Shown piece by piece: positions 32,101 through 40,176 of a stretch of 64,000 nt of DNA (the first letter of the stretch is position 1; the number at the start of each line of letters is the position of its first letter). This stretch comes from JAWPMT01 sp965267435 (GTDB lineage Bacteria; Bacteroidota; Bacteroidia; Cytophagales; Cyclobacteriaceae), in contig OZ253960.1 in assembly GCA_965267435.1 (NCBI GenBank), forward strand, positions 5,580,001-5,644,000, read 5' to 3'. The translations under genes and the position numbers were made by a program. The notes beneath the pieces were generated by a model. The model had not been told where the DNA came from, did no database searches, and saw only the letters and a program-made list of their open reading frames with translations.

Positions 32101-35100
32101 GGACGGCCGCCGTCAATGGTACACCGGGCAACGTTACGGTGAGCGTCGTCTATCCCAATAGCGGCGTCTTGTCTGCTCATGGTCTGCTTGTGGACAGTGA
32201 CAACGACTTCACTTCCGGTGCTACGAATATCCCCGTCTCGAGTATCAATGGAGATACATTGATATTTGACAATGTCTCATTATCTGATGGCCAATTCTTC
32301 ACATTGGGTGTGAACATCCTGGCACCGGGTTTTGTGACGACGGACCTCGGGCTGTGGTTGAAGGCGGACCTGGGAACAAACACGACAACAGAGGGTGGTG
32401 CGATTACCTCTTGGGATGACCAAAGTGTCGGGGGATTCGACGTTACCGGCACGGGTAACGCCACTTATGCCAGCTCCTTTTCAAATTTCAACCCCGGCAT
32501 TGACTTTACCAATGATGGTCAGCCGATTCAGGGCAGCATCTCCAGGACCAACGGCACTGCCTCCACCTTGTTTGTTATTGGCGAAAAATCTGCCGTCAGT
32601 GGTGAGGCTCTGGTCGAGATAGGTACGGGTACGAACAGGGCCTATTTCTACGATGATCGCTATGCTGGCGCTGCAAGCTATTCGGTCCAGACCGGAGCAG
32701 CGTCACTATGGGTGGTAAGCGACCCGGGGGGCGCTACCAATGCCACCATCTACCAGGATGGGCTGAGTATTGATACACAGGTGAAAACAGGCAACACCAA
32801 CTGGACCGCTGGAGGAGCCTATTACCTGGGTGATGACAGAGATGGCAACAATGAGCTAACCGGCTCCATCGCGGAGGTCATCTACTACGACCAGGAACTA
32901 TCGGTGGTAGACAGGCAGAAGGTGGAGACCTATCTGGCGCTGAAGTATGGCATTACGCTGGACAACTCTGGCGGGGGCACCGCCGGCGATTATGTCACAT
33001 CTGAGGATGTCACCATTTGGGATGCCTCTGCGAACAGCACCTACCATTATGATGTCACGGGCATTGGCCGTGATGATAACTCTGACCTCGACCAGCAGCG
33101 GTCGCTAAACGCCAATTCCGATGGCAAGATCATTATCGATCATGGGAGCGCTTTTGGCGCTGATGGGGACTTTATCATGTGGGGCAATGACAATGACCCC
33201 GTTGCAAGCACCGGCACTGGAGCAAGTGCTTTCTACAATTCAATCTTCGACAGAACGTGGAAGGTCGCGATCACGGGCTCTCCCGGGAATGTGACTGTAC
33301 AGGTTATCCAGGGTAACGATGGTATCACGGCCAACTATGGTTTGTTGGTGGATGCAGACGGCAACTTCGCAGCCGGCGCTACCAACTACGCAGCAGCAAG
33401 CATAAGTGGTGATACAATCACGTTCAACAATGTCGCGCTTACGGACGGCATCTTTTTCACTCTGGGCCTCAATGCCACAGGTCCCGGATTTGTGACAGGC
33501 AATTTGGAGCTATGGCTCAAGGCCAATGCTGGAACAAACACCACCACGAATGGCGGTGCGCTCACATCGTGGGATGATCAAAGCGCAAGCGGCAATGATG
33601 CTACAGGAACAGGTAATGCCACCTACTTGTCAAGCTTCGCTAACTATAATCCTGGCGTCAATTTTACGGATGACGTCCAACCAGTCTCAGGGTCGATCAC
33701 TCGCCCCAATGGCACGGCATCTACCATCTTTGTCGTAGGCAACACGCAGGACACGAGAGACCCCATTTTCCAGATAGGAACAGCCGCCAATGACGTGTAC
33801 TTCTACGGTGAGAAGTACGCAGGCGGGGCTGATGGCCTGGACCTCGTGATATCAACGAACCAGACTGCTATATGGGCTATCAGTGATCCGGGAGGACTGA
33901 CAGATGCGGTGATCTACGAGGATGGCGCGTCGATCTTCACGCAAACAAAGACAGAGGATACGGACTGGACAACGGGAGCGAACTACTACGTCGGGGATGA
34001 CCGCCAGGGTGGCGGCAAGGGAGATGACAAGTTCCTTGGGGAGATAGCAGAAGTGGCGTACTATGACCAGCAATTGTCAGCCGTTGATCAGCAGAAAGTA
34101 GAAACCTATCTGGCGATCAAGTACGGAGTCACACTCGATAATTCGGCCGGAGGTACGGCAGGTGATTATGTACTGTGGAATGGTTCGACTATTTGGGATG
34201 CCGACGTCAATAGCACCTACCACAATGATGTAGCGGCCATTGGTCGCAATGACTATTCCGGACTTGATCAGCAAAAATCCCTGAGCGCCAACGCTGATGG
34301 AATGGTAATCATGGACAAGGGCGCTGCATTTGGCTCGGATCTGGACTTCATCGTCTGGGGCAACAATGACGGTTCTCTGACTCCATCAGGCACAGGAGCA
34401 AGTCCCTTCTATACGGCGATCCTTGGTCGTAAGTGGGAAGTTGCGGTATCTGGCACCCCCGGAGCGGTAATTGTTCAGATCATAACAAACAACAGTGGCG
34501 AGGTAGGGAACTATGGTCTATTGATCGATGCGGATGGGGATTTCACATCGGGCGCTAGTAATGTGGCAGCGGCGTCCATTAGTGGCGATACTATCACATT
34601 TAACAACGTGACGTTTGCGGATGGCGACTTCTTTTCGCTGGGTAGTGAGCTGAACGCGCCTGGGTTCGTAGGCGACGACCTGATCCTCTGGCTACGTGCG
34701 GATGCTGGTACCAATACGACAACCGAAGGAGGAGCTATCACTTCGTGGGACGACCAGGGAGCTCTGGCACACAATGCCACGGGCACAGGGGATGCAGTTT
34801 ACCTGTCTGAGTTTGCCAATTTCAACCCGGCCATATCATTCACCAATGATGACTTTCCCTTGCAGGGAAGCGTCACAAGAACGAACGGGACTACCTCCAC
34901 CATATTTGTCGTCGGTGAGATCCCAACCGTCAATGATAAGGCACTCATGGAGATAGGTACGGGCGCCAACCAGGCTTATTTCTTCGACGAGCGTTATGCG
35001 GGAGCCACAAGCTACGCACTACAAACGAATGTGACGTCAATCTGGGCCGTGAGCGATCCCGGAGGTTTGACAAGCGCCACGATCTACGAGAACGGACTGA

Positions 35101-38100
35101 GCATCGACACGCAGACCAAGTCTGAAAATACCAACTGGACGACCGGAGGCACTTACTACATTGGCGATGACCGCAGTGGTAATGACAAGCTCACGGGAGA
35201 GATCGCCGAGGTGATCTACTACGATCAACAACTGTCTGCTTCAGACCAGCAAACGGTGGAAACCTACCTTGCCCTCAAGTATGGCATTACTTTGGACGAT
35301 ACAGGAGGAGGTACGGCTGGCGACTATGTATTGTCTAACGGTACCACGCTGTGGGATGCTGATGTCAACAATGTCTACCACAATGATGTAGCCGGCATCG
35401 GTCGCCATGACTATTCTTCGCTTGATCAGCAGAAATCTTTGAGTGCCAACGCCAATGCCATGGTAATCATGGACAAGGGAGAGGCCTTCGGAACAGATTT
35501 TGACTTTGTTCTCTGGGGTAATAACGGCGGTTCCATCATTCCGACCACTTCTGGAGCAAGTCCCGACTACAACTCCATCATTGGCCGAACCTGGCTGGCC
35601 GAGGTTAACGGTGCCCCTGGCACTGTAACTGTTCGTATGATCTATGGCAACGACGGCCTCATCTCCAACCATGGCCTATTGGTCGATACCAACACCGACT
35701 TTAGCTCTGGAGCTACCAACTACCCAGCCTCAAGCATCAGCGGAGATACGATCACCTTCGACAACGTAACCATCGAAGATGGAAACTTCTTTACCCTTGG
35801 GATCAATGCTACGGCACCAGGATATGTCACTTCTGACTTGACACTGTGGCTGAAGGCCAACACGGGGACCAATACGACCACAGAGGCAGCGGCGATCACT
35901 TCGTGGGCTGACCAGAGCGCTGATGGACATGACGCTACAGGAACAGGTGACGCCACCTACCTCTCCTCATTTGCCAATTTCAATCCGGCCATCAATTTCA
36001 CGAATGATGATTGGCCCATGCAAGGCAGTATTGCCAGAACCAATGGAACTGGATCCACGATTTTCGTAGTAGGCGAGATTCCTACTACGAATGACAAGGC
36101 CTTGATGGAAATCGGTACAGGTGCCAATCAGGCGTTCTTTTTCGATGAAAAGTACGCGGGAGCCACCAGTTACGCGCTACAAATCAATCAGCCTTCCATA
36201 TGGGCGGTGAGCGATCCGGGAGCCTTAAGCAATGCATCGATCTACGAGGATGGCTTGCTGATCAATACGCAGGTAAAGACCGAAAATACCAACTGGACGA
36301 CAGGCGGTACTTACTACATTGGGGATGACAGAGATGGTAATGACAAGCTCACCGGTGTCATCGCAGAGGTGGTCTATTACGATCAGCAACTCTCGTCTGT
36401 GGACCAACAAAAGGTGGAGTCTTACCTCGCCATCAAGTATGGCATCACCCTCAGCAATTCAGGTGGTGGAACTGCGGGCGATCTGGTGGCCTCAGATGGG
36501 ACCTTGCTCTGGGACGCCTCCGATGTCGGGTCTTATCACAATGACGTGGCCGCCATCGGTAGAAACGACTACTCGGGACTTGGTCAGCAACAGTCTATCA
36601 GCATCAATAGTGATGCCATCGTGATCATGGACAAAGGCGGCACGTTTGACAGCGACATAGCCTTTGTTACCTGGGGCAATGACAATGCTGCCATCGCACC
36701 GACTACCAGTGGAGCTAGTCCTGAATTCACTGAACGTCTAGGCAGAACCTGGTTAACAGGGGTCGCGGGCTCCCCTGGTGCGGTGTCTGTCAAAATCATC
36801 TATAGCAACGATGGCATCGTCACCAATGTGGGTTTGCTGGTGGATGGCGATGGAAACTTCACTGCCGGATCAACCAGCTACACTGCCTCCAGCATCAGTG
36901 GCGATACGATCACTTTTGAGAATATTAGCTTTAGCGATGGGGATTATTTCACACTGGGCATGAACCAAACATCTCCTGGCAATGTGGGAACAGGACTGGA
37001 ACTGTGGCTCATGGCTAATGCGGGTACCAATACAACCACCAATGGCGTCGGTATCACTTCATGGTCAGATATGAGTGGAGCTGACAATGATGCGACAGGG
37101 ACAGGAGATGCCACATACCTCTCAGACTTTGCCAATTTCCGACCCGCAGTAAACTATACGAATGATGTCCAGCCTATTTCCGGATCTATCACCAGAACCA
37201 ATGGTACAGCCTCCACGATTTTCATTGTTGGGGAAATTCCAACAGTGAACACGAAACCGCTGATGGAGATTGGCACCGGTACCAACCAAGCTTATTTCTT
37301 TGATGAGAAATATTCTGGAGGTGCCAGCTATTCACTGCGAATCAACCAACCTTCTATTTGGGCTGTGAGTGATCCAGGAGGCACCACGAGCGCCACCATC
37401 TATGAAGATGGGAAGAGCTTGGTGGTACAAACGAAATCTGAGAACACGAACTGGACCACTGGTGCTACTTACTACATTGGCGACGATAGCGAAGGCGGAG
37501 GGGCCGGCGACAAGAAGCTAACAGGGCAAATTGCTGAAGCTATTTACTACGATCAGCAGTTGAGCGCTGCCGATCAGCAAAAAGTTGAATCCTACCTGGC
37601 CATCAAATATGGAGTCACACTGGATAACTCAGCCGGGGGGACTGCTGGCGATTACGTTCTATCGGATGGCACCCTCATCTGGGATGCCTCTGATGTCGGA
37701 TCGTATCACAATGACGTAGCCGGCATAGGCCGTAGCGATGATTCAAGCCTTGGACAGGAAATGTCTATGAGTTTGAATGCCGATGCAATGGTCATCATGG
37801 ACAAAGGCTCGGCCTTTGATAGCGATCTGGACTTTCTCTTATGGGGCAACAACAATGGGTCGACGACCTTCGCGGCCTCGGGACAACATCCGGATTATGA
37901 TCAGATCCTGCCTCGCACGTGGCAGGCAGGTGTCAACGGCACACCTGGACAGGTATCTGTGCAGATCATCATTTCCAATACCGGGATTGTATCGAACTAT
38001 GCGCTCCACGTTGATGGTGACGGCACATTCTCAGATGGCAATGCCACGAACTTCCCGGCGACCAATATCAGTGGTGATACCATCACATTCGCCAATGCGA

Positions 38101-39956
38101 CATTCACTGACGGTGATTTCTTCACAGTAGGCATCAGCCAGCGAGCTCCGGGAGATGTATCTAATCAGCTGGTGCTTTGGCTACAAGGAAGTGCCGAGGG
38201 TAACTCAGATGGGGATGCCGTAGCATCCATGTTGGACCAAAGTGGTACAGGCAATAGCGTATCGCAAGGTGTCGGGGCAAGTCAACCGACTTTTAGAAAT
38301 AATGCAACTGACAACATCAATTACAATCCGGTAATTGACTTTGACGGGACGGATGATTTTATCTCGACCACGACAACAGACTTACTTGTCAACCCCGATG
38401 GACACTACACGAAGCTCGGAGTTGTGCTGACTCATAACCTTGGAGCGGACCAAACCATCGTAGCTGGGAGTGATGCGGTGCCTCATATTCTGAGGATAAA
38501 TAGCGTGTCAAAAGTGGCCATGATGCACAACAATGCGCAGGTAAGATTGAACAACACGATTATTAATGCGAACGAGCCTATCATTGCTGTGGCACGGTAC
38601 AGCCCCACTGGTACGCATGCCGTGCGTGTGAGTGGTTCAGTAGCCACGGGCGGAACAGATAATACCTTGAATGATGGTGCGCTGGATATTGGTGGTTTCC
38701 GAAACGGGAATGCCACAGCGGAGCAATTTCTGGATGGTTGCCTGGGAGAAGTCATCGCCTACAATACGGACTTGTCGAATTATGAAATCGAAAAGATAGA
38801 GTCTTATCTGGCCATGAAGTATGGGATCACATTGACCAATACTGGTGGGGGTACTGCTGGTGATTACAAGGCTTCTGATGGAACTATCCTCTGGGATGCT
38901 GATGAGGATCCTGACTATCACAATGATATTATAGTCGTAGGCCGCGACGACGATTCGGGACTGTACCAGAGACAATCCCACTCTCCGGATGACTCTATCC
39001 GGGTATTCATCGACAACCTTGCAAGTGATAACCTCGCCAATGCCGGGGCCATTACCAATGATCTCTCCTTCATCTCTATTGGCCACAATGACGGTCGCCT
39101 GATCGGTGGTGGTGTTGCGGCTCCTCGCGGCATTATCAGTCGATTCAATAGGGTGTGGAAAATCACGAACACGAATTTCAATGATGACTTCAATCTGTCT
39201 ATCGAATGGGACAGTACCGGCAATTTTGATATCAATGATATTCGATTATTGGTCGATAGTGACGGTGACTTTTCGGACGCGACCATCTTAGGCCCGGCGG
39301 ACGGCCTGACTTTCTCTATAGGTTCTATCGTGGTTGAGGGCATCAGCACGACCCATATTCCGGCCAATAGTAGCGCCTACGTTACTATCGGATCGACGAC
39401 ATTCAGTACTTCATTGCCGATCGAACTGGTCAATTTCGAGGCCGAGGTCGATCAGGACAATCGAGAGGTGATTCTTTCATGGGCCACCGCAACGGAGACA
39501 AATAATGACTTTTTCACGGTCGAAAAGTCGGCTACAGGTCAGCAATGGAATAATGTGCTACTCGTTGTGGGTGCCGGCAATTCGGACGAGCTGATCGAGT
39601 ACGAGGCGGTAGATACTAACCCTCTGCCGGGCTTGTCTTATTACCGCCTGAAGCAAACGGATTTTGAAGGTAGCAGCACTTACTCGGAGACCATTGGTGT
39701 CTCCTTGATTACCAACCAGTCTGGTCCCATAGAGATATACCCCAACCCGGCCTCTAACCGATTGGTGATCCGGGGGCCAGCCAACCTGGGAGCGCTTCAA
39801 GTGGTCAATAGTTTGGGTCAGGATATAACTCATCAGATCGCTATTCTACCGACTAATACTCCCTCAACTGTCGAGCTGGATGTTTCCAAGCTGGAGAGGG
39901 GCATGTATCTCTTACGTGTCTTGGATACCGAGTGGGTCCGTTTTATTACGCATTAA
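29109..39956 (+). CDS. Giant T9SS type A secreted protein with eight LamG-like modules
   Basis: Start chosen at ATG 29109, where a signal peptide begins (MQIRIALIWFVLLLGANHVTAQ); the frame extends to 28899. The mature protein, about 3590 aa, opens with a beta-helix-like region (WNTGNGNWTVDGNWTN, repeated NNGT/NSGT turns, about 22-270). Eight modules of about 387 aa follow. Each has a LamG/concanavalin-like part (LxLWLKADAGTNTTTEGGAI, ITSWDDQS) ending EIAEVIYYDQQLS, then a conserved block (LAIKYGITLDNSGGGTAGDY; YHNDVAGIGRDD; DFILWGNN; GRTW) of unknown function. A fibronectin-like domain (LPIELVNFEAEV, about 3436) and a Por-secretion tail (IEIYPNPASNRLVIRG to the end) mark type A T9SS cargo. 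LamG folds often bind glycans, so surface attachment or polysaccharide binding is plausible but unproven. The next gene shares the same modules. Confidence 0.88.
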   Translation: MQIRIALIWFVLLLGANHVTAQTTSWNTGNGNWTVDGNWTNLAPNNGGSEDIIIDCSCTVTWNGGGDLTLNGSLYIESGSTLDMNNQGLLIGSAGNNGATLTNNGTISNIDHFENGGDAVGLGNGPWVTNSGTMSCFDMRIGNNLGGGYFINKSTGVVNVTDQIHMDATLCNSGTMILGGRFWNHGGLVDCCGTIETPSVESAENPEVRPGTFLCIDMCTTGGADPTYMVGGGAEPSLWVDDPTQISTDEDDTYICGTNENGVSGPPVLPGPGGVTPNLTLWLKGNDGTNTITDGDGLMVWSDQSRNGNFVQQLTAANQPIFRDNSTDNINYNPVVDFDGTDDVMNDLSGLLLGSITNHLNVYVVSVSDVVQDSYIFSEACSPSEFSLSAPASGGNYNWNAGNTTGDYQLTTTWGGTTGQPYLWSNLYSTVLGQTVSGTRQVVQRNGLTIASDATASSVTGSASQFDLGSDLTSYFNGKIAEIVVYVGPIDGTQHSQIEGYLAIKYGMTLDNSGGGTDGDYVASDGTTVLWDADANATYHNDVAGIGRDDDAALDQQRSLSSNSGAMVIMDKEATMPGDQDFILWGNNEGSTTLTGTGSHPDYDFILPRTWKVAVTGTPGAVQLRMIFSNTGVVGNYALHVDTDNDFTAGSNTYVASAISGDTLTFEDVTFTDGDFFTLGVTSRGPGNVKGNLALWLKADAGVTGSAPVTAWNDQAFSANHTTAAGDPQLVNNAINYNPAIDFDAVGDYFATTNTSIIGDDGPYTKFAVANLRATGTAGVLIGTGSGGGGSSHSLRRTAGGNLRNFHGATGFVNGPAFATNETTITGFRYGPTLNNVYRFDGLEQIDNTTLTFTDAGTLEIGGRNDGNLLVDGRIGEVIVYAGEVSDADIIKIESYLAIKYGITKAGDYQASDATVLWDATVNAAYHNDVAGIGRDNNSVLDQQKSISSDGDDIVIVDKGTVLPNDLDFILWGNDDGPTTLSSTGASPDYNSILGRTWTAAVNGTPGNVTVSVVYPNSGVLSAHGLLVDSDNDFTSGATNIPVSSINGDTLIFDNVSLSDGQFFTLGVNILAPGFVTTDLGLWLKADLGTNTTTEGGAITSWDDQSVGGFDVTGTGNATYASSFSNFNPGIDFTNDGQPIQGSISRTNGTASTLFVIGEKSAVSGEALVEIGTGTNRAYFYDDRYAGAASYSVQTGAASLWVVSDPGGATNATIYQDGLSIDTQVKTGNTNWTAGGAYYLGDDRDGNNELTGSIAEVIYYDQELSVVDRQKVETYLALKYGITLDNSGGGTAGDYVTSEDVTIWDASANSTYHYDVTGIGRDDNSDLDQQRSLNANSDGKIIIDHGSAFGADGDFIMWGNDNDPVASTGTGASAFYNSIFDRTWKVAITGSPGNVTVQVIQGNDGITANYGLLVDADGNFAAGATNYAAASISGDTITFNNVALTDGIFFTLGLNATGPGFVTGNLELWLKANAGTNTTTNGGALTSWDDQSASGNDATGTGNATYLSSFANYNPGVNFTDDVQPVSGSITRPNGTASTIFVVGNTQDTRDPIFQIGTAANDVYFYGEKYAGGADGLDLVISTNQTAIWAISDPGGLTDAVIYEDGASIFTQTKTEDTDWTTGANYYVGDDRQGGGKGDDKFLGEIAEVAYYDQQLSAVDQQKVETYLAIKYGVTLDNSAGGTAGDYVLWNGSTIWDADVNSTYHNDVAAIGRNDYSGLDQQKSLSANADGMVIMDKGAAFGSDLDFIVWGNNDGSLTPSGTGASPFYTAILGRKWEVAVSGTPGAVIVQIITNNSGEVGNYGLLIDADGDFTSGASNVAAASISGDTITFNNVTFADGDFFSLGSELNAPGFVGDDLILWLRADAGTNTTTEGGAITSWDDQGALAHNATGTGDAVYLSEFANFNPAISFTNDDFPLQGSVTRTNGTTSTIFVVGEIPTVNDKALMEIGTGANQAYFFDERYAGATSYALQTNVTSIWAVSDPGGLTSATIYENGLSIDTQTKSENTNWTTGGTYYIGDDRSGNDKLTGEIAEVIYYDQQLSASDQQTVETYLALKYGITLDDTGGGTAGDYVLSNGTTLWDADVNNVYHNDVAGIGRHDYSSLDQQKSLSANANAMVIMDKGEAFGTDFDFVLWGNNGGSIIPTTSGASPDYNSIIGRTWLAEVNGAPGTVTVRMIYGNDGLISNHGLLVDTNTDFSSGATNYPASSISGDTITFDNVTIEDGNFFTLGINATAPGYVTSDLTLWLKANTGTNTTTEAAAITSWADQSADGHDATGTGDATYLSSFANFNPAINFTNDDWPMQGSIARTNGTGSTIFVVGEIPTTNDKALMEIGTGANQAFFFDEKYAGATSYALQINQPSIWAVSDPGALSNASIYEDGLLINTQVKTENTNWTTGGTYYIGDDRDGNDKLTGVIAEVVYYDQQLSSVDQQKVESYLAIKYGITLSNSGGGTAGDLVASDGTLLWDASDVGSYHNDVAAIGRNDYSGLGQQQSISINSDAIVIMDKGGTFDSDIAFVTWGNDNAAIAPTTSGASPEFTERLGRTWLTGVAGSPGAVSVKIIYSNDGIVTNVGLLVDGDGNFTAGSTSYTASSISGDTITFENISFSDGDYFTLGMNQTSPGNVGTGLELWLMANAGTNTTTNGVGITSWSDMSGADNDATGTGDATYLSDFANFRPAVNYTNDVQPISGSITRTNGTASTIFIVGEIPTVNTKPLMEIGTGTNQAYFFDEKYSGGASYSLRINQPSIWAVSDPGGTTSATIYEDGKSLVVQTKSENTNWTTGATYYIGDDSEGGGAGDKKLTGQIAEAIYYDQQLSAADQQKVESYLAIKYGVTLDNSAGGTAGDYVLSDGTLIWDASDVGSYHNDVAGIGRSDDSSLGQEMSMSLNADAMVIMDKGSAFDSDLDFLLWGNNNGSTTFAASGQHPDYDQILPRTWQAGVNGTPGQVSVQIIISNTGIVSNYALHVDGDGTFSDGNATNFPATNISGDTITFANATFTDGDFFTVGISQRAPGDVSNQLVLWLQGSAEGNSDGDAVASMLDQSGTGNSVSQGVGASQPTFRNNATDNINYNPVIDFDGTDDFISTTTTDLLVNPDGHYTKLGVVLTHNLGADQTIVAGSDAVPHILRINSVSKVAMMHNNAQVRLNNTIINANEPIIAVARYSPTGTHAVRVSGSVATGGTDNTLNDGALDIGGFRNGNATAEQFLDGCLGEVIAYNTDLSNYEIEKIESYLAMKYGITLTNTGGGTAGDYKASDGTILWDADEDPDYHNDIIVVGRDDDSGLYQRQSHSPDDSIRVFIDNLASDNLANAGAITNDLSFISIGHNDGRLIGGGVAAPRGIISRFNRVWKITNTNFNDDFNLSIEWDSTGNFDINDIRLLVDSDGDFSDATILGPADGLTFSIGSIVVEGISTTHIPANSSAYVTIGSTTFSTSLPIELVNFEAEVDQDNREVILSWATATETNNDFFTVEKSATGQQWNNVLLVVGAGNSDELIEYEAVDTNPLPGLSYYRLKQTDFEGSSTYSETIGVSLITNQSGPIEIYPNPASNRLVIRGPANLGALQVVNSLGQDITHQIAILPTNTPSTVELDVSKLERGMYLLRVLDTEWVRFITH
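29940..39330 (+). repeat. Eight tandem ~1.16-kb LamG-plus-conserved-block modules
   Basis: The codons for L-A-I/L/M-K-Y-G recur near 30618, 31806, 32943, 34118, 35277, 36435, 37607 and 38817, a spacing of 1137-1210 bases. Unlike the 276-bp array, the unit length varies and DNA identity is moderate. Modules 3-7 are the most alike; the second lacks the DNSGGGTAG segment and the first and last carry a different lectin-like half. Confidence 0.85.
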
Positions 39957-40176
39957 GACCTGGATCCAGGCCTTGGTTGTCTTCTAAGTCCTCAATTCTT
40001 AGTGAAACGGGGTTCATACATCGATTTTCACCAGTCGTCGCATCTATGATCACACTGATCGAAATTACATATAGCGGTATTGATAACATCTTTATCTTGC
40101 TTTTTGGATGGATAGACCGCCTCCAAGCACTTCCTGAGCTATAGACAGCAGCGTGCGGTCCGCTGAGATTTCGGAT

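Noticed and set aside
39932..40144. 70-aa plus-strand frame between the two LamG proteins
   Set aside because: No domain, overlaps the end of the upstream gene, and nothing marks it as coding.
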